NCBI GenBank assembly: GCA_029204045.2
Contig: CM055065.1
Span: 50,462,671-50,526,670, forward strand
Source of the DNA: Tillandsia leiboldiana
Taxonomy: Eukaryota > Streptophyta > Magnoliopsida > Poales > Bromeliaceae
Direction: 5' to 3'
Length of the DNA: 64,000 bases
Below are positions 13,819 to 27,808 of the stretch, in pieces. A program made the translations under genes and the position numbers. The number at the start of each line of letters is the position of its first letter. Position 1 is the stretch's first letter. Under the pieces are notes generated by a model. The model had not been told where the DNA came from. It ran no database searches and worked only from the letters and a program-made list of their open reading frames with translations.

Positions 13819-15336
13819 ACTAAAATGAATTACCAAGTGCATTGAGAGGCTTAGAAGGGATTTCTTTTAGGGCAACGGAGAGAGGATTCTTAATCGCTTG
13901 GGAAAACGTGTGTAGGATTAATAGAGAGGAAGGCGGGTTAGGCATTTTGGATCTAACTTTCATGAACAACGCTCTTCTTATTAAATGATGGTGGAGATTT
14001 TTCATATTACCGGAACTCCATTGGAATAAACTTATTAAACTGCTGTACTAGACTCGGAGAAGACTACTTTGGGAGGGGAGATCATTTAGGCTGTCGTCAC
14101 AATGGTAGAAAAGTGTTCTAAGTACTAGGGAGATCTTCAATGGTGGGCTGTCGTTTGTGCTTGGTAATGGAAGATCGATAAATTTTGGACCGACAGATGG
14201 TGTGGTGCGACGACGTTGCAGGCATTATTTCCGAACATGTTCGTTGAAGTGGAGAAGAAAATGCTAAAATTTTGTTACTGTTGCACTATAACAAAATTAT
14301 ACTATAGCGACACTTTTAAGTGTTTCTATTATGTTATAACGATATTTTTAAGCGTTTCTAAAATTTGAAAAAAAATTCGCTGACAAAAAAATCGACACTT
14401 ATTATTAGTATCGCTATATGTGCGGTCACTAGGGGGTATAGCGACACATTATTATAATGTGTCACTGTAATCTAATTTTGAATATAGATAGAATATAGAT
14501 AGGATATATGCATAAAAGTGTCACAAAAATGTGTCCATATAACTTAATTTTGTTGTAGTGTTGGGATCGTAACGGGTGGTCCTAGGGGACCATTCTTAGA
14601 GGGTATGGACAGAGAGGGAGTCCCGGGCGTATCACTGAGTTCAAATTAGTACCGAAGGGAATCAGGATAGGGGAAGGGCCTGATAGGGCGGTTTGGCGTT
14701 GGAAGAAAAGGGTTTTTTTACCGTTAAGTCTACCTACAGGTACTTCGCGACGGAGGCATAAGGGATAACTGCGTCTTAAAAATTTTGAGTCTTCGTATGC
14801 CGCCTAAAGTCCAAATTTTCGTGTGGCTCGTTCTTAGAAAACGGCTCCTTACGGTTAACAATTTGGTTAAAAGTGGTGGACCGGTAACATATGATTGTGA
14901 TTTGCGAATCTAAGCTTGAAACATCGGACCATCTTTTTATGAAGTGTGTGTACACAAGATATGTGACTTGGATGGTTTCAAAGGGTTTGAGAAATGAGGA
15001 TTTGGGCGACGATGCGAAACATAACGGGGAGAGGTGGCTATTTCGGAGCGAGTTTAGGCTTGCCAATAAAAATCTTGTCGATCTGTCTGATATTTGGTGG
15101 ACGATTTGATCTATTCGGAACAAAATGATTTTTCAATCGATCAATACGAACCCCCCACGTGGTGTCTTGGATCAAAAGTCTCTTAAAGCAGTGGGAGGAG
15201 TCGTCCCACCGGTAGGTGCGACCGCTGTTCGGTAAACTTGACATTCCGTAGGAGTCTTTTTAGTTCACTTCATTTTTGAATGAAACAGATAGCCTACTAT
15301 CTTCCTCTTAAAAAATAAAAAATAAAAATAAAAATA
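13819..15336 (+). mobile_element. 5'-truncated LINE, 3' end of ORF2, decayed and interrupted
   Basis: The plus strand in shifting frames reads as the plant L1-type ORF2 C-terminus. It has a segment like GLGILDLTFMNNALLIKWWW near 13930-13990, a glycine-rich GNGRSINFWTDRW motif near 14165-14205, then a zf-RVT-like part with KVQIFVWLVL near 14808-14838 and a final W/I-rich helix to about 15125. Stops and frameshifts are frequent. It ends in an A-rich tail of AAAAAT units (15310-15336). A CACTA miniature element interrupts it at 14284-14560. Confidence 0.85.
14284..14560. mobile_element. Miniature CACTA element, 277 bp, inserted in the LINE
   Basis: Starts CACTATAACAAAATTA and ends TTTTGTTGTAGTG, with matching 3-bp flanks TTG (14281-14283 and 14561-14563). 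Its interior is in the reverse orientation to the copy at 12058. Confidence 0.9.
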
Positions 15337-16160
15337 CTATTAATTAATTTTAAAATTAATTATATTAATTGAACATCATGTATAAATATATATAGGAATG
15401 ATGTTCGATTCTAAAATTTAAATCGATCAGAAATAATTAAATAATCAGACTTTAAAAAAATAATATAAAAAAGGGATATCTAATCAGTTAAATTTTAAAA
15501 AATATTTTTCAAATTAAAATTGCACGTTAAAAATAAGAAAGAAAATGTATGGCCATTTAAAGATTTTTCGCGTTTATGGTACAAAATGTTGAACTTAACA
15601 AAATTTTTGACCCAATTTAATTAAATTATTATGTTATTTGAAAAATTCTAACCACAAATTAATTGCATCACATTTGTTATTCATATTGCTTTCATTTCAT
15701 TGTAATAGTTTTCAATGGTTTGTACGATATCCATGTTCTCAAAATTAAACATTCGATTAGTAGGTCATATATAGTGTTGTGTCAATTTAAGTGACTGATC
15801 ATAAATTGCGGTAGGATTAATTGCACGATCATTTTAACCAATCATAGCCTTAACAGGTTGGACGTGCATGTCAAAGATTCTCAATATTATATTTTTCTAT
15901 GTCTGTCCGTGTAGACTTGTTGGTAGGCGCCTTCAACGAGCCCAACATGAGCTTGGTCCCACCACTTCTGTACGAGGTGAATACGAATTGACGAATTGGC
16001 TCATTAAAATATTAAATTACAAAATTTAATTTTTATTTAAATATTTTATTAACGAGTTGAATACGAGTTAACTTACGAATAATAAATTAAATTGTCAATT
16101 TTTCTACCGTGTAATAAAATTAAAAATTAGAATCTTAATATAATAATTAAAATTTATTAA
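15337..16160. other. AT-rich intergenic DNA
   Basis: No gene, RNA or element ends recognised. Confidence 0.5.
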
Positions 16161-16529
16161 GGCTAAATTACAGAAAACCCTCCTCTAATATCCCGTTTTT
16201 CCACTTTACCCTCCTGTCTTTTAAAAGTCGACAACCTGCCCCCTCGTAATTACCGAAATATGCATTTACGCCCCTGCCAGATATGAAAGTCCATCCATGA
16301 GCCTCTAATGGATGCATTTACCCTTTCCCCCTGCCAGATATAAATTGGTTTCTTACTAATTTGTTACAAACAATTGGCTCATTAGAGGCTTATGGATGGA
16401 CTTTCATATCTGGCAGGGGGGTAAATGCATATTTCGGTAATTACGAGGGGGCAGGTTGTCGACTTTTAAAAGACAGGGGGGTAAAGTGGAAAAGCGGGAT
16501 ATTAGAGGGAGGTTTTCTGTAATTTAGCC
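16161..16529. mobile_element. MULE-like foldback element with ~150-bp inverted repeats
   Basis: Ends GGCTAAATTACAGAAAACC and GGTTTTCTGTAATTTAGCC. The two arms (about 16161-16310 and 16380-16529) pair almost fully, sharing AGTCGACAACCTGCCCCCTC and CCAGATATGAAAGTCCATCC with their complements. The flanks ATTTATTAA (16152-16160) and ATTTATAAA (16530-16538) match at 8 of 9 bases. Long TIRs with a 9-bp duplication point to a Mutator-like origin. No coding capacity. Confidence 0.85.
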
Positions 16530-16589
16530 ATTTATAAAATATAACTCTCTTTATATTTATATTTAGGTAGGCTTAAAATTCAAATAATA

Positions 16590-16793
16590 TATATATTATT
16601 TAGATACCAAGTTATTGGTGTAGCCATTGGATAAAAAGATGTGTGGCTAAGATGATAGTTGGTCCCTTGGGTTAAGTGAGTGGTTGGTAAAATAGAATGA
16701 TCTAAGAGGTGAAATTAGTCAAAGGGATAGATCCAACGGTAAAAACCTTACAAGCACCAATTGCTTGGTATTTGTACATGTATAGTAACCGAA

Positions 16794-16797
<4 letters not shown>
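16590..16797. mobile_element. Uninterrupted relative of the element at 11975-12441
   Basis: Shares CATTGGATAAAAAGATG, CTAAGATGATAG, AAGTGAGTGGTTGGTAAAAT and ACCAATTGCTTGG in the same order, and is again followed by CT then TA runs (16795-16829). It shows the pre-insertion state of the copy holding the CACTA element. Confidence 0.75.
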
Positions 16798-16829
<32 letters not shown>

Positions 16830-16831
<2 letters not shown>

Positions 16832-17999
16832 AAGCCATAATAAGCTGAACACAAGCTGATTCATGAATCAAATGAACTGAATTACTAGCCCTACTGTAGT
16901 TTGTGCAAAGATGGAAAGCTGAATTAAAATTTTGAGACTTAAAAATAACAGTGATTTTCAAACTATTCAAATAACATACTCAAGTGATTAATGTAATGAA
17001 AATTACTTTCAAAAATATATAATTTTAACATTTTCACTAAGAGATTAGATAAATTATGCCACGTAGGTTGTCAGAATAGATGGCAGACTAGACAACAAAT
17101 AAAAATTTATGCCATTAAATAATAAATTTAAAATTGATCTGTGAATCTATTTAATGCAGCAATTGAACAGAGTTGCCTATTACTAATTTGGACAAATAAT
17201 CCACAATTAAGCTCTGATTTCCAATCACTAGAAACTTCCTGGGGGAATGAATCACTTAGCACTAGTTGCATCATACTAATTCCATGGTACATAATATATA
17301 TAAATGCTTGTAGGTAAGATTTATAAATGGTGGAGCCTCTCAAGTCCACAAAGATTCCTAGCTATGATATGACCAACAAGTAGGCAAATTATGAACATAT
17401 TACTGTACCTTTTGATTCCCCTCAAAAAAAATTACTGTACCTTTTGAAGTCAATATGTTACTGATTATGTGATATCAACACATTATATTTGCATAAATGC
17501 TGAATAAAGTTGGTAGCTTTTGTAGGTAAGATCTTTAAATGGTGGAGTTCAAATCTCAAAAAGAGACCTAGCTATCAAATGACCATGTAGCTGAGCAAAT
17601 TATTAGTACATTACTGTAGCATTTGATGTCAATATCCCCAATTGATGTATGATAACAACAAATATTCATGGTTAGTAACAAGTCTAATCCTATGGTTTCT
17701 AGGGGCATCTAGACTAAATCTCAAATAATATATGTACATGTGCATCCTATTGGTTTTGATGCTTTCACTTTTTATGTGCATTTGAAATGCATCCAACATG
17801 TCTCTTATCTAGCTAGCATCTATTTTGCTCTGGATTGCAAGTTACAGGGGCAGTAGCTGAAGCTGTTTTAGTAAACAGAAACAATAATTCAATCCAAAAT
17901 GCTGTTGTTTGAACTCTTACATCTTTTTTTTTTTTTTTTTTTTCTCTGATTATCATTTATCGATAACAGTAGTAAATACTTGAGCAATCAATCATAGGA
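16830..17999. other. Downstream flank of the DHHC gene, with a diverged direct duplication
   Basis: A segment of about 130 bp occurs twice: near 17305-17450 and 17515-17645. Both copies share the words TGTAGGTAAGAT, AAATGGTGGAG, CCTAGCTATCAAATGACC-like and ATTACTGTA. No gene seen. A poly-T run lies at 17922-17943. Confidence 0.6.
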
Positions 18000-19946
18000 T
18001 CACACAATCTCTTCTCCACCCACACCCTTTGGAGAGTTCATCAGTACTCTGGCAATTGAACCCCAGTTTAGCTCGACGAAAGCTCGGAAACTGACACTGG
18101 AAGGTGGCAGCCTCATGAACAAAGCTTCCTTTATGTTTCTCAGCATTCCCTTATCATAAGGATTAGGAGACTTCGCATATCCCCCTTTGAAATTCTCACG
18201 TGCCGTCTGTAATAGTAGAACATTTAATTTAAACTAACTACCGACAAATTCTGGTGTGGTTGCAATTTGAGGAAAAATTGAAGTACCAAGAGTACTGCTA
18301 TATGTACTTCGTAACGTTTACTTTAAAATATCGTTCATGACCGTATCAGAAATTTGAAAAAGTAAACCACTCAACGGCCGCCGCTCGCTGACTCATTGAA
18401 GATATATTATTATTCTGAGTTACTTTTCGAGGTACATGAACAAAAAAGGCGAAGCGAAGTAAAATAGAAATACCTGATTGATAGTTATAAGATAACCATG
18501 AAACACCAACAGGCCTCCGAGAAAACATGCAGCCATGAAGCCAAACAATGCTAATGCAAATGTTTCTGGAGCACATCCTAACAATTTGATCATCCCTGAG
18601 CCACTCTGGGCCATCTCTCTCCTAATTCTCCACCACGAGAAGGCAGATATGTAGGTAAAGAACACCAAAGCCGAAACGACAAACATCAAATAGTACCGAT
18701 AATTACGCTGCCAGAAGAACCCAGATATCAGAAATAGTAATTCTTATCGAAAACAAAAAGTATTTGTAAATCGAAAAGGATAAGTAACTTTCATACTAAT
18801 CCTATGCATTGACCAATCCATGGGCAATGGTGATCAAACTTCTCTACACAGTTGTCGCAGACGCTGCAATGGCAACTTCGCGGGGGGCGGAATATGTTAC
18901 AAACCCTGCAGTACTTCAACTTTATCTGAACACCATTAATGCTGATTCTCCTGCTTCTGCTGCTACTTACACTGGTTCCAACTTCTTCTAACTCTGGCTT
19001 CTTATTCCTGGGAATAATTCCAGGGTCTTTTGTACCAGCCAATACCAAGTTCACAATAACCTGCCAATTAGTCTAGTTTACTATATAAAATTTTCATGAC
19101 TATGTTTGATCAATTACTTGAATTGAGATGTATACTAACAATTAATGTCAATATCATGGAGAATACTGCTGCCAAATCGGAATGCTGCGGTGGAGCATCA
19201 CTTATGTAGGAGCAGAAAAGCCAGTCTGACAGAACAATGGAGATTGATGTCAAGATGAAGCCCCGCGGATCTGGGCCGCAGACCATTCGCCCTCTGAAGA
19301 AAAAAACCTACACATACAAGAAGCTATGGGAAATAATCCTAATGGCCTACATTGTGATTTAGTGAAAAAGTTCATTAGTCTTTGTGAGTTGAGCACAACA
19401 TTAATTCTACTCAACCTTCTCGAGATCATTATGCTAACAGAGATTAAATTCAACTAAAATGAAGATTAAAAACATAATTTAATATTTTGTTAGTAATAGT
19501 AATTATATGTATTTGTGCTTCTCATTATTCTCCTTACTATTTAAAATTGAATGGAACACAATGTTAATTGCAGAAGCATACAAGTGCACTCATCAATTCT
19601 CCTCTCTCAAAAAGTTGTTTTTTTTTTTTTTTTTTTTCAGTAATACATATAATTGTATTCCTCTTTGTTAATTCCATATTATCTATTACTTTGAAAAGAT
19701 CTTAGTTAACAAGCTTACATTTTTTCCAGGCCACACTTGATAAACTCTGACGCGAGGGCCGTCCAACGGTGGATCGGAGAAAAGACCAAAGCAACTCAGG
19801 ATTTGAAATTTGTTGTACCTTGACATTGTGCTAAGAACAGAACTAATAACATCTGCTTTAGATATACTCGACGAAATAACGCCGAGTTTGTTTACGCCAT
19901 TACTCTCATGATCAGTTGCAGCATTTTGTACATGCTGAGGAGCCAT
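18000..19946 (-). CDS. DHHC-type protein S-acyltransferase (palmitoyltransferase), 366 aa; exons 19946-19719, 19307-19140, 19060-18797, 18707-18474, 18206-18000
   Basis: Transfers palmitate from acyl-CoA to cysteines of target proteins at cell membranes, through a cysteine acyl-enzyme. I assembled five exons on the minus strand with GT-AG introns; all junctions keep frame and sum to 366 codons plus TGA. Four membrane segments are visible: exon 2 start (FILTSISIVLSDWLF) and end (SMILTLI continuing VIVNLVLAG), exon 4 start (YYLMFVVSALVFF) and end (FALALFGFMAACFLGG). The Cys-rich domain in exon 3 contains CRVCNIFRPPRSCHCSVCDNC and the catalytic DHHC at residues 208-211. The C-terminal NPYDKG (313-318) matches the PaCCT motif. 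The usual TTxE word after the fourth membrane segment reads TARE (299-302), with the second Thr changed to Ala. This is shorter than many plant PATs but complete. The start is supported by the canonical RVYQVWPG block at the end of exon 1. Confidence 0.93.
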
Positions 19947-20132
19947 TTATGCATGGCTTTTAGTGGATTCAAGGAGTTTAATTATGAAGTTCAATAGAGA
20001 GAGGGAGTAGGCCAAAGAACTAACTTTGAACCAAACAGGAACTACTCTGGGGCAGTTACTTTAACTATTTGAAACATCACAAGTGATGCATAAGTAGTGA
20101 TATGTTGTTCTTCTGGGCCAAAAATGGGCTAA

Positions 20133-20140
20133 GATATATA
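20133..20140 (-). promoter_or_regulatory. Possible TATA box of the DHHC gene
   Basis: Read on the minus strand, GTATATAT lies about 190 bp upstream of the start codon. It is the only TATA-like word in a suitable position, and the assignment is tentative. Confidence 0.3.
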
Positions 20141-20312
20141 CAAACTCACATCACGGGCCAATTTTGAACGAAATTGGGTTGGATCAACCGAAAGCGGAGG
20201 GGGCGAAGTTGTTTTTGGTCGTAAATACTCATGTCCTTTAATTTGTTTTGTTCGCCGTAGATGCCTGTAACTCTACTATTTCAAAATAATTTCTTGGATT
20301 TTGGGTTAAGTG

Positions 20313-20594
20313 TGTCGGATCGTTGTCGCTAACTATTAATCCCAAAAGCTCGAGCTGTTAAAAATAGGCAACTAATTCACTTAAAGTGTACAGATACAGC
20401 GCACACGGGTCTCGACCGGACTCAACCCACCTGGACGTTAGGTCTATCGTTGGGCCTCTTGCCGTTAGGTCTATTGTGGACCGCAGCCCCACTCAACTTA
20501 TTTGGCTCATCCAACTCAACTTATTAGTCTTCTGGATCTATTATCACGGAGCAGAAAGTTGAACCTATTTTAACTCATAAATAAATAGCCAACA
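20313..20594 (-). repeat. Solo LTR 1 of a TRIM-like element, left border of duplication unit A
   Basis: 282 bp, TGTCGGATCG to AGCCAACA on the plus strand; the element's own orientation is minus, judged from the primer site next to the copy at 30957. It is flanked by the perfect 5-bp duplication AAGTG (20308-20312 and 20595-20599), which makes it a clean solo LTR. Confidence 0.9.
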
Positions 20595-21368
20595 AAGTGG
20601 TCTTGAAGTTAATCACGGAAGAGAAAGAGACATCAACAAATAATGAAAAATTAACTCATGTAATATTTTTTTCATCCTCTTATTTGTTAGTATAAATTTT
20701 TTTAGTAAAATAAAGAAAATAGTAAAAAAATTTCAGTTCCAAAATTATCGATTTTTCTGTGGCGGTGAAGAGATAAATCTTTTGCAGAAACTCTAACTTA
20801 ACTAACGTTGATGAGCAAATTAAATAAGTAATTCCATACAATTCTAGCAACTATAAATTTATTAAAATAAGTAATAATTAGGAGGTCAAAGTGTTGTTGA
20901 TTAACTCAGATCAGATAAATTATAAAATGATATAGTAAAAACCAAAATTTTGAAAGATTGGATAGTCGACTCAAAATAATTCATAATTCAGATAAATTAT
21001 TTCCTTAACCTACCCTCCATTTCCATCCCCAATCTAAAGAACACTCCAATTGAAGTGTGGAGGACAATTGGGCAAAGAGAATGCAGTATACAAGGCTATG
21101 ATAAGTGATCCAGCAGGGGTAAAATTAATTAGAATTGGACCAAAATGTGCTTGTGTTCAATGCACCTAAAAGAGTACATATATAGTTTTAAGGTGACATT
21201 TGTATCTATACATAAAGTTCATGGTGATTATACATTTGGGAGCTTAACATGGTATGAGAATTATTGTTCAGGATTTCTATGCAGAAAATGAATAATAATT
21301 AGAAAGAGTTTACATGAGGTGTATTAATAATTATAGTGTTTCTAAGATATATATATATATATATATAA

Positions 21369-22400
21369 TTTTTTTTTTTTTTTTTTTTTTTGAGGGAAAG
21401 GCAGCAGCATGCAGCCGCTTCATTCAGAGAGAAATAAACTTGGCTACAAGGATAGAGCAACTGGGACCCGAAAAACAAGAAATGCTAAAAAGAAAATAAA
21501 AAGAAAATAAAGTACTAAAAACAAAATTTAGAGTTAAGCACGGAACGACAACCAATCCGTTCGAGTAGCACGGATAACAGCTAGCAAGCACCCTAGACTA
21601 CGTTTCTTGTTACCAAACCGTCTAGCGTTACGTTCCGGCCAAATGTTCCACCACGTTGATGCGATGGTAATAAATTCCCGTCTTCCCAAGGCTCCCTGCT
21701 TTTGTTTGCTCGTTTCCCAGAGTTTATCAGCTGCTTCGCAGTTGCCCACCTCTCACTTGCTAGTGAGCAAGCTCTCCAAAAGGGATCTCGAAAAAAGACA
21801 GGTTACAAATAGGTGGTCAGCAGTCTCCTCTGATTCCGAACAGAGGACGCAATTTGTGGGTCCATGCCATCCTTTTTTCAGTAGCAGTCTCCTCTGATTC
21901 CGAACAGAGGACGCAATTTGTGGGTCCATGCCATCCTTTTTTCAGTAACATGTCAACAGTCTGCACCCTACGTCTAAGGAGAAGCCATACAAAATTTTTT
22001 ACTTTCAACGGAATTTTGATACTCCGCAGCTGAATAAAACGGCTGTCAGCTTCGCCGCTGTCTTGCAGAAAGAAATACAAATATTTTACAGTGAAAATTT
22101 CCGTCTTGTTCCAACGCCATCTGAATTCATCCCTTCGGTTGGTACAGATCAAGCCTGAGATGGTATCCTTCAATGCAAGCTGCTAATCCTCATTTCCTCG
22201 CTTGGTGAGCTTGGTACAACGCCTGACAGGATTTTCCTCCAATTTCAATCATTGCCATCGAAAACCGTCTTTCACCCGACAATTTTTGTTAGTAATCGCA
22301 CCGAAGAGACTAGAAAATTGAGTCGAGAGGGGGTAAATCCCTAACCAGATGTACGACCAAAAACACGTCCTCCCCCCGTCTCCCACCAGACAAGTTGCAT

Positions 22401-22409
<9 letters not shown>
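21369..22409 (-). mobile_element. 5'-truncated LINE 3' end, unit A copy
   Basis: The minus strand encodes a glycine-rich GDGGRTCFW motif (near 22380), then EFRWRWNKTEIFTVKYLY, a zf-RVT part (IPLKVKNFVWLLLRRRVQT, CVLCSESEET) and the terminal TWWNIWPERNARRF helix near 21620-21650. It ends in a poly-A tail (T run 21369-21391 on the plus strand) next to (TA)n. A 62-bp segment is tandemly doubled (about 21826-21949), which breaks the frame. Not functional. Confidence 0.88.
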
Positions 22410-22460
<51 letters not shown>

Positions 22461-22464
<4 letters not shown>

Positions 22465-23071
22465 AGAATAATATTCAAAATTTCTAAAATCCTTAATAAT
22501 CATTTTTATTATTTTATCATTAATTTTAATTTATTTAATTCTATTGATTCTCATTTATTATCATTTAATTCTTATTAATAATTTAATTAATTTTGAACGT
22601 TTTTTTACACTCAATGTGGGCTTTAATTGCTCTCATCATGGTGATGTGAATATTGGACAACATTCACCTTACACCTATATATATAGTGTTGTATACATGT
22701 TTACTCATATATATATACACACACTCATACACATACACAAGCAATTGATTCTTATTTCGATTTTATTTTCTTATATTGTTTTACTATCGGGTGTTGAAAG
22801 AAACTTCGTCAATCTCTTCCGCGGTCGTGCTCGTAGGAAGGGGAGTTCCGGTCGTACCTTGGGGTGATATCTCCAATTAATCCGCACGAATGACGGAAAT
22901 ACGTCTTAGGGCAGTGCCTCGCACGCTTCCGGATCAATTTTATTTCGGTTTATTTTTATCTACAATTTCTGAAATTTTCATAGCGATTAAAGGTAAGTTC
23001 CGTTATTCAAATTTAAATATATACTAGTTAAATATTTTAATCACAAACAGATTTAGTGCGATTATTTTCCT

Positions 23072-23075
<4 letters not shown>
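22461..23075. mobile_element. Solo LTR of 615 bp inserted in a (TA)n tract, unit A copy
   Basis: Begins TGTTAGAATAATATTC and ends TTTTCCTAACA, with TA repeat on both sides, so a 5-bp duplication cannot be told from the repeat. It holds a TATA-like word (ACCTATATATATAG near 22673) and no coding sequence. The TGTTAG/CTAACA ends suit an LTR. Confidence 0.75.
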
Positions 23076-23147
<72 letters not shown>

Positions 23148-23786
23148 TGTAGAGGGACAAATTACATTAGTATATTTGTATGTATGTATTTTACCTGTTT
23201 GATAAGTAGTGTACAATTTTTGTATTTCGAAGAACTAAATTATAAATTCCAATAGCTAATGTTGCTGTATTAATTAAGTTGTAGTGTTTCAGGTAATATA
23301 ATTATTAAATGAAAAATATGATAATGAACTTATGTATATTGGTCCAGTGTTCTCTCGATTTTTTTTTTGTAAATTAATATAGAAAATATATTACATACTT
23401 GCATTGTTATAAGGATCATTATGCGGAGAACCAAATACTCATTAATTATTTGCAAATATTTCAAGAAAGTAGTGAATTTTGTCACAATCAATTCTCGATC
23501 TAAAGAGCAAAAAAGGAAACTACTAAGTATAGTATAAATCAATTATGATCCCTAATTATAATCATGATGAAATATTCTTTAACAAAATTACAATATATTA
23601 ATTAAAGATACGATAATTTGGAAAAAAATGATTCTAAATATAGTAATAATCATATATAGGAACAATAAATAATTCATGAAAAATATGGCAACCCATATAT
23701 TTCCATGTATAAGTATATATATACTTAGAGATCATGTATAAATTTGAATATATTATTACCATATTAAATTAGGCAACTAAATTAGC

Positions 23787-23794
23787 TATAAATA
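23787..23794 (+). promoter_or_regulatory. TATA box of defensin-like gene copy A
   Basis: TATAAATA lies 69 bp before the start codon, giving a leader of roughly 40-45 bases. The same word and spacing are kept in copy B. Confidence 0.75.
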
Positions 23795-23862
23795 TATACA
23801 AGTAGCTATGTACTCATACAATACAAATCCCATTGTTACTATACCAGAATTATATTGCTAAA

Positions 23863-24901
<1,039 letters not shown>

Positions 24902-25010
24902 AGGCGAACTAAGATCACCGCCCCTTAGTTAGGAGAATAAGTTGTTGTTGTTGTTGTTTTTTTTTTTTTTTTTTTTTAAGCTATATATGTAGCTGAATAA
25001 AGGTGATGTT

Positions 25011-25304
25011 TGTAGGATCGTTGGTGCTAACCATTAACTTTAAAAACTCGAGCTATTACAAATACGCAACCAATTTACTTAAAGCATACAGACACAGCGC
25101 CCACGGGTCTCGACCTGACTCAACTCACCTGAACGTTGGGTCTATTATTGGGTCTCTTGCCGTTAGGTCTATTGTGGACCGCAGCCCACTCAACTTATTA
25201 GTCTCCACTTATTGAGCTCACCCAACTCAACTTATTAGTCTTCTGGGACTATTGTCACGAGCAGGAAGTTGAATCTATTTTAATCCATAAATAAATAGGC
25301 AACA
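25011..25304 (-). repeat. LTR 2, chimeric, at the junction of duplication units A and B
   Basis: The left flank is ATGTT, as for the LTR at 29912; the right flank is AAGTG, as for the solo LTR at 20313. Internal variants agree: the left half (TGTAGGATCG, AACTTTAAAAACTCGAG, TTGGGTCTC) follows the 29912 copy. The right end (AGTCTTCTGG, GAGCAGGAAGTTGAA, CTATTTTAA) follows the 20313 copy. The switch lies between about 25185 and 25240. It is 294 bp because of a short internal duplication. Confidence 0.93.
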
Positions 25305-26049
25305 AAGTGGTCTTGAAGTTAATCAGGGAAGAGAAAGAGACATCAACAAATAATGAAAAATTAACTCATGTAATCTTTTTTTCATCCTCTTATTTGTTAG
25401 TATAATTTTTGTTAGTAAAATAAAGAAAATAGTAAAAAAGTTTCAGTTCCAAAATTATCGATTTTTCTGTGGCGGTGAAGAGATAAATCTTTTGCAGAAA
25501 CTCTGACTTAACTAACTTTGATGAGCAAATTAAATAAGTAATTCCATACAATTCAAGTAACTATAAATTTATTAAAATAAGTAATAATTAGGAGGTCAAA
25601 GTGCTGTTGATTAACTCCGATCAGATAAATTATAAAATGATATAGTAAAAACTAAAATTTTGAAAGATTGGAGACTCAAAATAATTCATAATTCAGATAA
25701 ATTATTTCCTTAACCTACCCTCCATTTCCATCCCCAATCTAAAGAACACTCCAATTGAAGTGTGGAGGACAATTGGGCAAAGAGAATGCAGTATACAAGG
25801 CTATGATAAGTGATCCAGCAGGGGTAAAATTAATTAGAATTGGACCAAAATGTGCTTGTGTTCAATGCACCTAAAAGAGTACATATATAGTTTTAAGGTG
25901 ACATTTGTATCTATACATAAAGTTCATGGGGATTATACATTTGGGAGCTTAACATGGTGTGAGAATTATTGTTCAGGATTTCTATGCAGAAACTGAATAA
26001 TAATTAGAAAGAGTTTACATGAGGTGTATTAATAATTATAGTGTTTCTA

Positions 26050-26125
<76 letters not shown>

Positions 26126-26129
<4 letters not shown>

Positions 26130-27132
26130 AGGGAAAGGCAGCAGCATGCTGCCGCTTCATTCAGAGAGAAATAAACTTGGCTACAAGGATAGAGCAACTG
26201 GGACCCGAAAAACAAGAAATGCTAAAAAGAAAATAAAAAGAAAATAAAGTACTAAAAACAAAATTTAGAGTTAAGCACGGAACGACAACCAATCCGTTCG
26301 AGTAGCACGGATAACAGCTAGCAAGCACCCCAGACTACGTTTCTTGTTACCAAACCGTCTAGCGTTACGTTCCAGCCAAATGTTCCACCACGTTGATGCG
26401 ATGGTAATAAATTCCCGTCTTCCTAAGGCTCCCTGCTTTTGTTTGCTCGTTTCCCAGAGTTTATCAGCTGCTTCGCAGTTGCCCACCTCTCGCTTGCTAG
26501 TGAGCAAGCTCTCCAAAAGGGATCTCGAAAAAGACAGGTTACAAATAGGTGGTCAGCAGTCTCCTCTGATTCCGAACAGAGGACGCAATTTGTGGGTCCA
26601 TGCCATCCTTTTTTCAGTAGCAGTCTCCTCTGATTCCGAACAGAGGACGCAATTTGTGGGTCCATGCCATCCTTTTTTCAGTAACATGTCAACAGTCTGC
26701 ACCCTACGTCTAAGGAGAAGCCATACAAAATTTTTTACTTTCAACGGAATTTTGATACTCCGCAGCTGAATAAAACGGCTGTCAGCTTCGCCGCTGTCTT
26801 GCAGAAAGAAATACAAATATTTTACAGTGAAAATTTCCGTCTTGTTCCAACGCCATCTGAATTCATCCCTTCGGTTGGTACAGATCAAGCCTGAGATGGT
26901 ATCCTTCAATGCAAGCTGCTAATCCTCATTTCCTCGCTTGGTGAGCTTGGTACAACGCCTGACAGGATTTTCCTCCAATTTCAATCATTGCCATCGAAAA
27001 CCGTCTTTCACCCGACAATTTTTGTTAGTAATCGCACCGAAGAGACTAGAAAATTGAGTCGAGAGGGGGTTAATCCCTAACCAGATGTCCGACCAAAAAC
27101 ACGTCCTCCCCCCGTCTCCCACCAGACGAGTT

Positions 27133-27138
<6 letters not shown>
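26126..27138 (-). mobile_element. 5'-truncated LINE 3' end, unit B copy
   Basis: Near-identical to the copy at 21369-22409, including the 62-bp internal tandem duplication, so that lesion predates the segmental duplication. The poly-A tail has been replaced by (TA)n (26052-26124). Confidence 0.88.
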
Positions 27139-27166
<28 letters not shown>

Positions 27167-27170
<4 letters not shown>

Positions 27171-27787
27171 AGAATAATATTCAAAATTTCTAAAATCCTT
27201 AATAATCATTTTTATTATTTTATTATTAATTTTAATTTATTTAATTCTATTGATTCTCATTTATTATCATTTAATTCTTATTAATAATTTAATTAATTTT
27301 GAACGTTTTTTTACACTCAATGTGGGCTTTAATTGCTCTCATCATGGTGATGTGAATATTGGACAACATTTACCTTACACCTATATATATAGTGTTGTAT
27401 ACATGTGTACTCATATATATATACACACACTCATACGTATACACATACACAAGCAATTGATTCTTATTTCGATTTTATTTTCTTATATTGTTTTACTATC
27501 GGGTGTTGAAAGAAACTTCGTCAATCTCTTCCGTGGTCGTGCTCGTAGGAAGGGGAGTTCCGGTCGTACCTTGGGGTGATATCTCCAATTAATCCGCACG
27601 AATGACGGAAATACGCCTTAGGGCAGTGCCTCGCACGCTTCCGGATCAATTTTATTTCGGTTTATTTTTATCTACAATTTCTGGAATTTTCATAGCGATT
27701 AAAGATAAGTTCCGTTATTCAAATTTAAACATAAACTAGTTAAATATTTTAATCACAAACAGATTTAGTGCGATTATTTTCCTAACA
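27167..27787. mobile_element. Solo LTR in (TA)n, unit B copy
   Basis: Counterpart of 22461-23075 with the same TGTTAG and CTAACA ends, and a few substitutions plus a 6-bp length change. (TA)n lies on both sides. Confidence 0.75.
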
Positions 27788-27808
27788 ATATATATATATA
27801 TATATATA

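Noticed and set aside
14776..15244. Minus-strand frames of 68-115 aa
   Set aside because: Shadow frames of the plus-strand LINE ORF2 remnant.
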